Source of the DNA: Mactra quadrangularis
Taxonomy: Eukaryota > Mollusca > Bivalvia > Venerida > Mactridae
Assembly: GCA_025267735.1 (NCBI GenBank)
Contig: CM046297.1
Location: forward strand, 30,034,011-30,098,010
Reading direction: 5' to 3'
Length of the DNA: 64,000 bases
Each line of letters begins with the position of its first letter. Position 1 is the first letter of the stretch. This document shows, one piece after another, positions 45,262-57,240 of the stretch. The notes beneath the pieces were generated by a model. That model did not search any database. It was not told where the DNA came from and saw nothing but the letters and a program-made list of their open reading frames with translations. Both the position numbers and the translations under genes were made by a program.

Positions 45262-45657
45262 ATGGCCATGCCATATCGGAATTTTGTTAAGCGTCCGCGT
45301 GCGCCTAGGTTTAAGAGTCCTTAATCAAAATAAAAAAACAAAATTTTCTTAAATAATTCCGATGTTCCGGGATTCAATACGACAATTTAATTCAGGTATA
45401 TTGTAACCGTGTCAATAATACAATATACAATGTCTACTTTACGTGAAAAAAACACTAGTCATTTTGTATTAAATTCAGACCATTGTTTCATATTATGATG
45501 ATGTTATTCCATTGAAAAAAATATATATATAATGCACTGTTTTTTGTCGTAAAAATGTTTGTGTTTTCGTTTTCGGTTTGTGTGTTTTTGTGAATAGGTA
45601 CCGAGGTTTGTCAAATTTGAGTTGACGCTTAACAGAATTCCAATTTGGCGTGGCCTA
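45262..45657. mobile_element. MITE with 32-bp inverted ends
   Basis: The left end GGCCATGCCATATCGGAATT and the inverse of the right end GGCCACGCCAAATTGGAATT continue to GTTAAGCGTC on both sides. About 390 bp, AT-rich interior, no ORF. Confidence 0.75.
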
Positions 45658-46810
45658 TTTTATAAACACTACTTTTCATAATTAAATATACACTTATGAA
45701 TCACATGTTTAGTCAAATTTTTCACAAATACAGTGTAGCAAACATTATTTTTTGTATTCATTCTGTAAGGGAGGTAATTTAAATTAAAAGGAAGAAATAT
45801 TTCATTTTATCGATTTTTTTAACTTATATATGTCATGAAAAATTCAATCCAAATCATAAAATCAACTTGATTATAAGCCACAAATGACATAATGTTACAT
45901 TTTTGGACAAACTTCACCAATAAAACATGATTATGTTGGTAAACTGGTTGTGAATCGGTATTTTGTTACATACTTAAAAGTCCTTTTTGATGTTTTATGA
46001 CCTAGTTCTTGTTATGCAGACTTTTATTTGACAATAATTACAAATGAATTTGAAATAAAATTAATTAAATGCTAGATGAAGTATTTTGATTAAGAGCTGT
46101 TTGTTTTAGCCTTTTTATGAAATATCAGACTGTATACTTACTTATGGAGAGTATGGTATGGTTGTTAGCTATCGGCTAAGTTTAGCCTTTGTCCATTATC
46201 ATCTAGATATTTTATGGCATTATATACATTATGTACAGAGAATATACAATTTAAAATTAACAAGATATTTATGAGAGATTAATGCAATAATTAATTATCC
46301 AATATTATGAAGCATTATACTTTTTTCTAAAATATTTTAACGTTTTTTTAGACTTTCTTATATAAAATTGGCACAATTGGTGTTATATTTTTTATTATTT
46401 GACGACATTATATTATCAAATTTATGAATATATGCCCATTTTGCATAAGGTAAATATTTCCTTCTTATGTCAGAGTAGGCTGAACAGCACATAATGATAC
46501 TCAGACCTAACAAAATTCAAATTACAAAACATACGCAGTCTATTGTCCCTTTAAAGTGTCCAACATCCTTCCTGCTTCGATTTCTAAATTATGATCGCGT
46601 AAGCTAGAAACAGATAATAGTTTTCTTGATTTATCATTAAATACATGATGGAGATACTAATGATATTAAACCCATTTTTAGAATTTGCATAATACTTAAG
46701 TCTAGACATTGAATTGACAAGGATGTGTAATGTACAGATCAACCTTTTGACAATGTCATCGTTCAACAATAGCTTTAAATGATACTATACGTGTTTGTTT
46801 TTCTTTTTTT
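45658..46810. other. Non-coding AT-rich stretch
   Basis: Nothing recognised; no convincing ORF on either strand. Confidence 0.5.
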
Positions 46811-46814
46811 GTGT

Positions 46815-47090
46815 TGAGGGTCGTAGGTTCGATTCCCGAGCGAGGCATACTTTCGTGGAGCTTGGTCATGAAATGATTTCCTACAGCCATTCTCCCTCCT
46901 ACTACTGATTCTAAATCATGCAGGACAGTAGTCAGTCACTGCCGGAAGTATGCGCCGAGTAGTTCGTCATGTTCGTTAACAGCTAAATCAAGAGATGTAG
47001 CCTTTCCAGGAACAGTGAGTAGGTGGACTGACCTACGTGATATAACCTATACAATGTGTTGCTATGGCGTAACCCCCCCCCAAAAAAACG
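46815..47090 (+). mobile_element. SINE-B, 5'-truncated
   Basis: Starts within the tRNA-like head at the B-box (GTAGGTTCGATTCCCG), keeps the body and tail to GCTATGGCGTAAC, then a C run and A run. Confidence 0.8.
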
Positions 47091-47152
47091 TGTTTGTTAG
47101 CCCCTATTATGAACTAACAAATTTCTGAAATAATTTATTTATTCATTTTATT

Positions 47153-47515
47153 TATTGTGTTGGATTCAATGCCGTAGCAACTAGTAGTATAGGTCATATA
47201 ACGGCGTTCAGCGCACCTAACCTAGCTTTCCTGGACCCGTGTCTATAACTAGCACCCACCTACCCTTCCCCACGGCCGGAAACTTCTCCATATACCTTAT
47301 TAACCCTAAACTGGTCAATCCCGCATTTTTATGTGTCTGGACTCCCCCCTTCAAAATGGCTGCTACAGCCTTGAGATCGGTGTTTTCAACAAAATTTAGA
47401 ATTTTTTTATCGCTCGCCTCCTCCATCAAAAGATGTCTCAGGGTGGCTTCGAAGGGGGCATGTGCCCCCCCCCCTTTGGTGCTAGAATGCAATCCCTTAA
47501 CCGCCTGAAACAATA
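47153..47515 (-). mobile_element. SINE-A 3' half fused to a 37.7-kb-type MITE piece
   Basis: 47153-47297 is the inverse of the SINE-A tail (GTGTTGGATTCAATGCCGTAG, CGGCCGGAAACTTCTCCATA). At 47298 it switches to sequence related to the MITE at 37652-38097 (AAAAGATGTCTCAGGG, GGGGGCATGTGCC). Confidence 0.6.
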
Positions 47516-47621
47516 AATACTTAAAAACAGCTCCATGATATTTCAGTCTTATGTGTTTCCACAAGAAAGGAAGAGTTCAAATATAACAGTACAAACGCAT
47601 GCAATGTTTACAAATCTATTT

Positions 47622-47958
47622 ACAGGTAGTATTAAATACTAGATCATGCCTGTTTTTTTTACTTAAACAATGAACCTTCCCGCTAAGTACATAAATAAAC
47701 TCCTTTGTCTCTCTCCCCTCTCTATCCCCTTCTCTCCCCTCTCTCCCCTCCCTCCTCCTCTCTATCTGCTCCCCGTCTCACTCCCTTTATCTCCCTCTCT
47801 CACCCCTCTCTTTCCCATTCTTTCCCTACTCTTCCCCTCTCTATCCCCTTCTTTCCCTACTCTCCCCCTCTCTGTCCCCTCCCAGTCTCTCTCCCCTCTT
47901 TCCACCTCTCAACCCCCTTCTCCCTCTCCCTTTATCATTCTCTCCCTCTCTATCGGGG
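47622..47958 (+). repeat. MITE end and 250-bp polypyrimidine tract
   Basis: 47622-47700 resembles one end of the TA-flanked MITE. 47701-47958 is almost pure C/T on the plus strand (CTCTCCCC, CCCTTTCTC words) and stops at GGGGCGCGCGCG. Its mirror-like purine/pyrimidine bias could form triplex DNA. Confidence 0.85.
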
Positions 47959-47959
47959 C

Positions 47960-49860
47960 GCGCGCGATCTCTAAACTATTAGACAGAAAGTAATTTGCAT
48001 GTTATTATAAACTAATCATCTAGTTTCTCCCATGTGAGAAGTCAGTCATATAATGATTGGTTTCTAGTCATAAAATCTGACATTTCTATCATACAGGGAA
48101 TATCATTATTTCTGAGACATTTCAAATTACTTAAATACAGTAGAGACTTTCGTTTAGACATTTTCTATAGAGTTATGTATCTCAATGTTACATTTGACTC
48201 TTCTTGCACAATACATTTCATCGATAATTCGTTTTAGTAAATACTTGTAGTGGGTTAACACTTCATAAGCACTATAGTCCTTCAATAATAACCTGTAGCG
48301 CTTTCAAAAAAAATCTTACTAAAAAGTTATCGTAAGTCAATTTGATAAATTTTGCAGTTCAAAGTCAGAAGGATTATAAACGTAGGTATGATATGATATT
48401 CAAAAGGCATGCAACATTCTACATAAATCACGAATATTCAGAATTGGTAGAACAAAGAAATGACCGTTTTATAAATGTTTCCTATTTTTGACTTATGATG
48501 AGTTTTATCGTAAGATTTTTTGTGAAAAGCACCACTTTTACAACTTAAGTTTTACATTGTAATATTTACATGCTTCATGAGTTTTCAAAAGAAAATGAAC
48601 AATAATATAAGTAAACAATATTGAACTAGCCCTTGATTAACTTTCATAGCGGTTACCGGATAAAATTGCTATATGAACAATTAATGCGTTTATTTAATAA
48701 TAATCATTTATTCTGTTGGATTAATAAACATATTCATATATACAATTACTATACGGTTTTATACACATTTTTAAGAATGCTAACTCGTATCTTCAGGTTC
48801 GTCATTTCATATGAAGCTAAACGCCTTTTTTCTCTCTGTTATGATGGAACATATATTTAAGTTTTTGAATAAATTTCTGTTAGAAATCAATATAATTTTA
48901 ATGCGTTGTTTCTCAATTAATAAAAGGGATAAAAGAAAAAAGTTCTATAATTAATATTTGAATAACCCCTCTTTTCATGAAAAGCAAAGTTTGCTTAATC
49001 CACATCTTATACATTATTTCACAATTCCTGTTTATATAAAGCAAAACATGTCAAAGAAAAAGAAAAACGGCGTAGAATTAGAAGAAGTCTCGCATACTAC
49101 ATGTATAGCTATCCCTAATAGTCCTGCAACTTATGAGGTGAACCGAGCACTTGAGTCCCCACAAAGATTTTTGCAGTTATGTCTTTGAGCGGTACTGATA
49201 AAGAATCCGAGCGATGACAACCTGTCATCCTTGAGCAATTTGCATAATATGCAAATTAAGTCCGCCATTATCGAAGTTACGTTTGTCGCTAATAACATGA
49301 TAACCAATTGAGATGAAATTTTAGAACACGAGTCTGCACCCATGTTTGTAGAATCTCGTTATCATATGATACTACCTTCAGTTTGATCAGCTGGTTTACA
49401 GATGAAAATGTATGAAATATAGGTGTTCTAAATTAAGGGATACGACTTTATTTTGATATGAATTTAAGGGCCCCTGGGGCCCGTATTATCAAGCGTCTTA
49501 CGACCAATTTTAGTCGTAAATACTTCTATGTTGTATTGTTGAATCATCGTAAGATTTTTGATAATATGCTGCCTATGTACCAAATTACGATTAAAGCGTA
49601 AACAGAGATACGATAATCTTCAAGTAATCAAAGAACAAAACATTAAGCATGGTCCATACAAAATGTGAAAAGACTGGTAATAAAATTCTTGCGTTATATG
49701 TAATAAATTCTAAAACCTGACGCATGTTCATTTAAATTATCAATCAAAATATCCCATGTTCGGAGACTGACTTTGACGGTGCACTTTAAAACTGTCTCTA
49801 AATACGGTTATCATACGAGGACGAGTCAATAAAAACAACCTATGACATAAAGTCAGGGAA
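47960..49860. other. Non-coding stretch
   Basis: No gene recognised. A block at 49460-49640 (GGGGCCCGTATTATCAAGCG, TCTTACGACC, GTCGTAA) looks like part of a dispersed repeat with internal inverted words. Confidence 0.45.
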
Positions 49861-49879
49861 CTGGTATACTTAGATAAGT

Positions 49880-50310
49880 GAAGTTATAACACAAACATTA
49901 GGCATTCCACATAGTACCATTTCAACAATCTTGCATGATATTTTAGGGATGCGCACACTTCCAACCACTTGGGTCCCAAATCCCTTAGAAACGAGCAAAT
50001 GGTTACAGGAACATCATTAGGTAGTGCGTTGTTGAAATGTAAGAGGTCAAAAGATGATCTCCTTTAGTGTCTAGTTACTGTACATAAGACTTGGGTACTC
50101 TATTATGAACCAGAAAGTAAAGCCCAGAGTCGCCCGTGGGAAGGGCCAGGATCTTCAAGGCCAAAGAAGTTCAAGACTCAACCATCTGTTGTCATGGCAG
50201 CAGCTGAGGAGTGGTTAAATGGAAAGAACCCGGACTTCTTCATTTCTTGGTTATTGGCTCTAGAACACCGTCGACCCAAGTGCATACCCCAAGATGGAAA
50301 TTACGTTTGA
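49880..50310 (+). pseudogene. Mariner transposase fossil
   Basis: Plus-strand pieces match a mariner transposase in order: a helix-turn-helix/linker part (TLGIPHSTISTILHDILGM, TTWVPNPL), then after stops and frameshifts the catalytic region (KTWVLYYEPESKAQSRPWE, SRPKKFKTQPS), then directly the C-terminal block (AAAEEWLNGKNPDFF, RPKCIPQDGNYV). Roughly 80-100 residues are missing between the last two, including the second and third catalytic Asp. The gene is dead. Its relation to the TA-flanked MITEs cannot be shown because its ends are not visible. Confidence 0.8.
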
Positions 50311-50319
50311 TATAAGCGG

Positions 50320-50402
50320 AGGAAAATTGTCAAATTTTCATGCAAGGGTACAACCTTCCCGGTTGCGATTCAAACCCGTATTCCCTCGGGACACTAGAAC
50401 CT
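50320..50402 (-). mobile_element. SINE-A head fragment
   Basis: Inverse of the SINE-A 5' half: GAGGAAAATTGTCAAATTTT, GGTTGCGATTCAAACCCG (B-box) and CCCTCGGGACAC. It directly follows the mariner fossil. Confidence 0.6.
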
Positions 50403-50918
50403 TTCTCAAGCCCCTGATCTAAGCAGTTGACTTTAAATCCTTAAACATGGGCATCCATCTGAAACCACGAACGCTTGGACAATAACAACTCAGTTAAAAT
50501 ATTCAGTAAACTAATCAGTAAAGTTTATCGATACAAAGAATGGATAAAACCTCATTTATGATCATCTAGGAAATCCTTGCAGACTTCATCACTGTGAACA
50601 ATGTTTGGTGTAATCAATCAATTCCACAACTATCTTCTCCAGGGTGATTGAATCTGTCAAAACGACTTCTACAAACATTTATTTCTTTCCTTCCTAATTT
50701 GTTCCAATCAATTTAGTTCAGGCGTCTAAAAGGGAGTATTGGATAAAATAAGAGAAATTGCTTGTTTTTCCGTTTCTGTATAATATCAAATGTATTGATC
50801 TAAAATCCACTGTGCACTTGGATAAAATCGCAACGTAACAAGAGTTCTTCAAATACACATATAATTTTGTTTGCTTGTTTGGTTTATTGAAGTGTATAAT
50901 TTGAATTCCCCCCTTCTA

Positions 50919-51211
50919 CAGGTCGTCGACGTAAACATTGCGTATATAAACAAAGCCAGTTCCATTACACACCAATATTTAGGGGTGAATTACATTTACA
51001 ATTTTATAGTTAAGTTAGTTTACATTTATTTTATAAACATACCATCATATAAGATTGCAATGTGCACATACACTAATTTATATTAATGTTAAATGTCAAA
51101 AAAGTATGCTTAAATAAAAAAATGCTGTTGATGCATCAGCTTTTTCACCTATTTAGTAGGCAAGTCCATTGTTTAAAGTACAAAAACACGCATGACCTAG
51201 AATACGACCTG
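50919..51211 (+). mobile_element. TA-flanked MITE, copy 5
   Basis: 293 bp, CAGGTCGTCGACG to AGAATACGACCTG, TA on both sides. The best preserved copy in the window for defining the family. Confidence 0.8.
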
Positions 51212-51507
51212 TATATATGTTAAAGACGGTATGATGATAAAGTGTTTATAATTTCCAACATGTTTTCATGTAACAACGAAGCATGACTATATTCCAATTT
51301 GGAAATATTGGCGTAGCATTAAATACTTTTGTTATAGTCACACTGAATGTTTTATTCAACTTCTTTTTAACCATTGAGCCTACTATCCATATTAATTTTT
51401 GATGATCTAACTATCTAATATGTGGCGATTTTGAATGTCGGTGTAATAACGAGTTCGAAAGGAGTAAAAAATAACAGATTCAATGACCGTGTAATTATTT
51501 AAGCTGT

Positions 51508-51809
51508 TTATTTATTTATTGGAGTAAACGCCGTGTCAACACAATTTAGGTCATTTTACGGCGTCCAGCTCACCTAACCTAGCTTTGCTGGATCATTGTC
51601 TATAACCAGTACTCACCTAACCTTCCTCAAGGCCGGAGATTTCTCCATATTATCTAATCAATGGATGAAAATCGACATTATTGTCAAATTTTCATGGAAG
51701 GGTATAACCTCCCCGGTAGGGATTCTAACCCGTATCCCCTCGGGCACGAGATTCCAAATCCCGACGCGCTACCAACTGCGCTATCGATCCGGTTTTTTTT
51801 TTTATTATT
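51508..51809 (-). mobile_element. SINE-A with 14-bp target duplication
   Basis: Flanks ATTATTTAAGCTGT (51494-51507) and ATTATTTAAGTTGT (51810-51823) differ at one base. All family blocks are present; the head has decayed slightly, and T/A-rich slippage (TTTTTTTTTTATTATT) lies at the head side. Confidence 0.88.
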
Positions 51810-52144
51810 ATTATTTAAGTTGTGACAGGTTAATAAAACAGAACTTTACAATATAACATATAATTTTCGGTGTTTGGTTTAAACGATATTTCATTCGGTA
51901 CCAACCATCTATATTGAAAGTTCATTTATTAATCACTAGTTTATTGGTACTTAGGAATTTTATCATAACTTGTAGACACACAACTGTTTTTCTGTAATTT
52001 ACTTATTTTTCATCCTACGTTTGTTTGTTTAGATTTTGGATTTTGTACTTTAGTCTTTCGAGTTTGATTAGATAACTTTGAAAACCATATTTGGTTGCTA
52101 TGGAAACTTATTTCAGTATTATGTATTTTCACAATTTTATGACT

Positions 52145-52279
52145 ATTGTCCATTTTTTCTCAACTGTCAAAGTTTGAATAATTTCACGGTGAATGATTAC
52201 ACACTATAGTGTTAGACAAAGAGCACGAAATCACCGTGAAATTATTCATGTTTTGACAGTTAAGAAAAAAGAACAATAT
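52145..52279. mobile_element. ATTGTTCG-type MITE, short copy
   Basis: 135 bp, almost only the two inverted ends (CAACTGTCAAAGTTTGAATA... / ...CATGTTTTGACAGTT) with a 30-base centre. Confidence 0.8.
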
Positions 52280-53121
52280 ATAAGTAAGGTAAATAAAGTA
52301 TAAACATATAAGACATTGTTTTTGTTATTATCATATTATCGGAGATAAAGGTTATAATTGTCCAAATTTCACAGAGTTATTGCCCATGTATCTGACATAC
52401 TATGAACCGATATCAAATTGGTAAATATTCATCTGAATCTAAAGAATTTTTCTGCAAATATTTAAATGGAAATAAATGTTGTCCAGCAGTGAAATTCCAT
52501 ATTTTAGATGAACGATGCACTTGTGTCCCAAAAATGATTCTCGCAGTTAATAATACTCAGCACAAAAGTACCTATTTTATAAGTTCGAAATTGCATTTTG
52601 GTGTACACGCCGGCAAAGTAAATAAATCGAGGTTGTCAGGATGTAAAAAGCCCCTAGTGACATGTGCAACTTGGAACGCTTGCTATCATGCTATTATATA
52701 GACAAAGTCTTGAGTAGCAGGGTCAAATTCCGAGTTTGTTGTATAAGGGAGGTAAATCTGACTGTCCTTTTGGATTCAGTTTTTAATATTTCTAAAGTTG
52801 TCTCCCTTGGTATAATTGTGTTCACTTTCTCTGCAGACTTGGAAAGGTGTGCTATTTATTATTCTTAATGTACATGATAGTTAGTTTCTGACACTTGTTT
52901 TGGATAGAGAAGGGTATAGACGAGCAGACTTGCTGGACCTTATAAACGGATAGACTTCAGAAGCTTGCTTAGATATTACTAAGTAGGTATAGTTTTTGTC
53001 TCTTGTACCTTACTGGTTCACTGGGCTTTTAGACAGATGGTTACACTGTCTGGGGGTATTGGCTATCATATAAAGCGGAAACAAATAATTGAATTGTATC
53101 ATATGTTGTTAATTATTTTGT
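52280..53121. other. Non-coding stretch
   Basis: A 99-codon open frame at 52402-52701 has several Cys but no family resemblance or splice support, so I do not call a gene here. Confidence 0.4.
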
Positions 53122-53317
53122 ACAGAGCCCCTAAAGTGACATTCTGAAATACTTTTTTTTTATTTTCACAACTTTTACGTTTAAACGTAATATTATTTCG
53201 TTTTTACGAAATATTATTTCGATTAAACGAAATAATTTAAACGAAATAATATTACGTTTAAACGAAAAAGTTGTGAAAATAAAAAAGTAATTCCTAATGT
53301 CTCTTTAGGGGCTCCGT
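53122..53317. mobile_element. Foldback element with GAGCCCCTAAAG ends
   Basis: 196 bp that folds almost completely. The outer part pairs AGCCCCTAAAG with CTTTAGGGGCT; the inner part pairs ATTTTCACAACTTTT with its inverse; the centre is made of TTTAAACG and CGAAATAAT palindromes. Flanks share ATTTTGT (7 of 8 bases). One related end lies at about 43138. Confidence 0.85.
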
Positions 53318-53329
53318 AATTTTGTACTG

Positions 53330-53760
53330 TTGCATTATGATACCAATATTGTTCAATCTATTTAATTTTATACTTGACTATATACGTTATACATGTGTAT
53401 TTGTAGGAATTGATTTGATTAGATGCTATGCATGTGTTATAATTATGTAACTGTTGTATGTATACATATATATGATTTTATTTTATTTCATTTAGGTGCA
53501 TTTGTGTACTATTAATGTAATTGTCATATGTATTTATGGTCTGTTGTGTTGTCAAACATGTGTATTTGTGGGCTTATTATGTAAATGTATTATGTATGAT
53601 CTGATGTCTATTCCATGTTGATTTTCTTTTTTTGTACATCTTTCTTTTTCTGATGTGTCTTTTCTTTTTTATTTGTTTGATTTGTATTATATGATTGTAT
53701 ATATGTTTTGTGTCAAAGACATGTAAATGTCGATATTAATTAATAAACTGAAATTGAAAC
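53330..53760 (+). other. T-rich stretch ending like a LINE 3' tail
   Basis: A strand-biased (T/G-rich) stretch ends AATAAACTGAAATTGAAACT, a form of ending common for LINE 3' UTRs. No reverse transcriptase is joined to it, so this is tentative. Confidence 0.3.
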
Positions 53761-54115
53761 TATATTCCTTTGTTTTTACTGTTGCTATTTATTATGTTTG
53801 TTTTGTTTTTAGAGCCTAACGAAGTCGTCAACACTGGGGAGTTCAATAAGGGAACTTATTCAGTTATCGCCCTTTATAGTTATACTCTTTAAATAGGTAG
53901 GTCCTATTAGTTGGATTAATCGGATTTTACCCTTACTTTATATTATCCATTTGCCATAATTAATCTTAAATATTTTTTGTTAATCATTTAATTTGTTTGA
54001 AATTTAACCTAATTATTTTTAGGGTAAAGAACTATTTAGATTTCATAACGTCTGTTAATATCTTAATATACAAGAAAGATATTAGATGAAATAGATATCG
54101 GTATACTATTTCTGT

Positions 54116-54835
54116 CCATACTCTCTCGGTAGGGTTGAGTTCTGAAGACTTGGACGGTCAATCCAGTACATCATTCAACCCTCATCTGTCAAAGGAAATC
54201 GTTTGTCGATCGGACAGAATGCGCAGGCGCACTGTCTTGCACAAGTATCATGTTGCGATCAAGTTTCTGCTGATATGTGGCGTCCACGACGTCTACCACA
54301 GTGCATCCTCGATATCGTAAGTAACGTGTAATCATTAGTCGGCCCTGTCGATATGAAGTGACCGTTGACGAAGGCGTCTTCTGATGTCAACCCGGGTCGG
54401 TAGTGCAGTTGGTAGTGCGCCTGTATTTCGAATCTAGTGTCCCGAAGGGGGTAGGGGTTCGAATCCTACCCCGGGAAGTTATACCCTTCTATAAAAGTTT
54501 GACAAAAAATGTCAATTTACCTCCATTAAAAATGTATATGGAGAAGTTTCCGTCCTTGAGGAAGGGTAGGTAAGTATTGATTATAGATAAGGGTTTAGGG
54601 AAAACTAGGTTAGATGCGCTGTATGCCGTTATATGACCTTTATAATGTGTTGCTACGGCGTTAAACCCAACAAAATAAATAAATGATGTCATGGACATTT
54701 CCGGTTCTTTTGAACTTAGCCATCAAGTTCACGAAAGAACGCGTCTGAACATTCAAAATCCTTGCTACATGAGATTCAAAAGTGAAAAGATATTTGACGG
54801 CAGGACAACTGGCAAGCGTATCATACGGCTCTGAT
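54116..54835 (-). pseudogene. Tc1-like transposase fossil split by a SINE
   Basis: Minus strand. At 54830-54692 is a helix-turn-helix with SHVARILNVQTRSFVNLMAK and FKRTGNVHD, the N-terminal DNA-binding wording of Tc1/IS630 transposases. Near 54250-54116 is the catalytic core ILVQDSAPAHSVRSTNDFL (Asp of the DDE triad) and, after stops and a shift, L-D-(stop)-P then SSELNPTERVW (the Glu block). The central domain is mostly lost. A SINE-A copy (54390-54683) is inserted between the two parts. The enzyme is dead. Confidence 0.75.
54390..54683 (+). mobile_element. SINE-A/B hybrid with TGATGTCA duplication
   Basis: Flanks TGATGTCA at 54382-54389 and 54684-54691. The head and body are SINE-A-like (GTAGTGCAGTTGGTAGTGCG, GGGTTCGAATCCTACC), but the 3' end, GTTGCTACGGCGTTAAACCC, is that of SINE-B. 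It is either a third subfamily or a recombinant. Confidence 0.85.
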
Positions 54836-55190
54836 TGAAGTAATCCTCAATTAGTACTACCTCGGCGATCATCTACGATGATATGCGTGGAACTTCGCCG
54901 AAGTGGTTTCGAATGCGGACTACTTCAGCAAGAACCCGACAAGGAATCTCAGAAATGGCCGTTGTATTTACCTTGTTAAAAAGAGATTTGAAGAAAATAA
55001 AGGTATACGCAATTAATGTTATTTTTTGTTAAATAAAGGGGTTCTCCTGTCGTTGTGGCCATTATTTCATTGTTGTACATACACAATTGTCGAAACTGTG
55101 TGGTGCCAAAAAAAGGCGTTTCATTCCTATTGTTTTTTCTACATATATACCCATTTCGGGCATTAAATATCTTACTCCTTACTAGATACT

Positions 55191-55438
55191 ATTGTTCGTT
55201 TTTTCTCAACTGTCAAAACATGAATAATTTCACGGTGAATGCGTTTGTTAAAACTATTGTCGTAATACATCCATGAGTTTTCGAAAGTGTGTATTATGAT
55301 TGAGTAAAGCTGATTATGCCGTATGATAAGTTTTAGTCAAGATATTTTTAATAAAAAATATGCTGCTAGTACAAAAACAATACATTCAGTCACCGTGAAA
55401 TTATTCAAGTTTTGACAGTTGAGAACAAAACGAACAAT
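55191..55438. mobile_element. ATTGTTCG-type MITE, 248-bp copy
   Basis: Inverted ends of about 50 bp (ATTGTTCGTTTTTTCTCAAC... / ...GTTGAGAACAAAACGAACAAT). The interior matches the 10.78-kb copy closely (GTGTGTATTATGAT, GTATGATAAGTTTT). Confidence 0.85.
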
Positions 55439-55482
55439 ATCTATACTGTATGTATATAAGATATTGTGATGAGTGGTTGTAC

Positions 55483-55896
55483 TAGAACTGTCACGATACG
55501 CCAGAAGCGTATCGCGATATATTGCAATACGCTGACATCGTATCGCGATACGGAACACGATATATTTCGGGCTTTTATATTCGTTGTGCCTCCGCTGTAT
55601 TTAACAGAAACATTGCAAATCTTGCATACAGCTACTGATAGAATCTAACGTCTTTAAGTATTTACGGTCATTTATGACTGTGACGAGCCCCAATTGGTTA
55701 AATTCTCTTAACTTAAGGTTACATGTAGATGGAATGAACCATGGAAAAAATGACGTTTCGCTACTTTAATTTCGCGAAGGGAGGAATTTTCAAATGAAAT
55801 AAAAATATCGCCAAATACCGGTACATTAAAATCGTACCGCGGTACGTATTGCTGCAGCTGCGTATTGCAATATACCGGTATATCGTGACAGCACTA
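55483..55896. mobile_element. hAT-type MITE with TAGxACTGTCACGATA ends
   Basis: Starts TAGAACTGTCACGATACG and ends ATATCGTGACAGCACTA. Flanks GGTTGTAC / GTTTGTAC match at seven of eight bases. Inside are dense CGTATCGCGATA and CAATATATTGC-like palindromes at both ends. Confidence 0.8.
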
Positions 55897-56459
55897 GTTT
55901 GTACCACTTATGTACATTATTTTACTATCATGATACTATAAATCAATTTTCAAAACATGGTGTGTTATTTTCATTTTAATTTTGGATTTGTCCTTTTATG
56001 GGGATAGCACTCGTCATGAGTGCACAGCATTGTGTAGCAGTTTCAAAGTATCTATTCTCGTGAATACAAAATTAGTTATTCAGTACGTTTGGCTCAGTGA
56101 ATAAGAGTGTAGATATAACTCAATTGTTTATATAGAAAATAAAAAATATATATTTCTGAATATATTCATCTATCCCTATTTTAGATAGTTAGACTATTAT
56201 TTATAGTCTTACACCTACTCCTTATTTTACCTTCTTCATTTGTGAAACATGAATAAACCTTTAAACGTTAAGTGTTTTAGTTTTAGTTGATTAAGTTATT
56301 TACATATATTTGTAAAGATCAAGGTTTTTGTAATTATTTTTATTTTCACAATAGTTACAGAGATAATACAAAGCTTAAATTTTTTTAACAAAGGTATAAA
56401 GCTTGTCTGTTATCATTATAATATATGGATTGGAAAAAAAAGATAACCAGATTATATAG

Positions 56460-56975
56460 TTCGTCTTTTCACAATTGTCCAAACATGAACAATTTCACGT
56501 TGACTTCTTTGTCTAGCACTCGAAATGTTCATCGTCGGCAACCACAGTACTTTCTTCTGTAACACTCCATACGTACCGTGGGCAATTTGACTGGCAGAAT
56601 CTCGTTTTCATGAATATGCATGAGGCAGGCGAGACCAATCTCCTTCGAATGAAATCGCATGTAACAATTAAATACTCTTCAATAAAAATGACGTCATACT
56701 GTTTTTCTTACTTAAAATAGAAACCAACGTACATGTTTATTTTCAAAAAATGGTTGCGAAATTTTATTGGCTTGTTTTCCGCAGTGGTTTTCTTGCGGAA
56801 CCAATGAAACTGCCTCATTAATTATTCATGATTACGAGAGTTTCCTAACCAAATGGCCGATGGTACATAACGCAGTAAAGCTCAGTAAAGCATCATAGGA
56901 AAACCGACGCTGGAAATAATTGTGATTTATCACCGTGAAATTATTCAAACTCTGACAGTTGAGGAAAAACGAACT
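56460..56975. mobile_element. ATTGTTCG-type MITE, 516-bp copy
   Basis: The ends match the family (GTTCGTCTTTTCACAATTGTC... / ...TTTGACAGTTGAGGAAAAACGAAC pattern, diverged). The interior is longer than in the other copies and GC-richer near 56560-56640, so either the ancestral long form or an insertion. Confidence 0.7.
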
Positions 56976-57240
56976 TCACTCATCTATAAAGTTACGAGGA
57001 TTTTTCACACCAACAATTGTAACAACTGTTAAATACTTTAATAGAAGTGTGATCCACTTTAAAAGGGAGGTAAGAAAGGCACTTCCCCACAATATTTGTC
57101 TCCCTTATTTCTTAAAAAGAAATACTAGTGTGACAATTATAAAATATGTTGAACAATAACAAATATAAACTTTTACTTAAACAGAGCTATAATAAGTCAA
57201 TAATATATGTTGCAATAACTATAGCACTCTTTTACAAGAA

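Noticed and set aside
47670..47993. Ser/Pro/Leu-rich ORFs
   Set aside because: Translation of a C/T tract; no start context or domain.
49131..49343. 70-codon minus-strand ORF
   Set aside because: No domain, no splice partners, and composition like the surrounding non-coding DNA.
52402..52701. 99-codon ORF with several Cys
   Set aside because: No signal peptide, splice sites or recognisable domain; Cys spacing fits no pattern I know.
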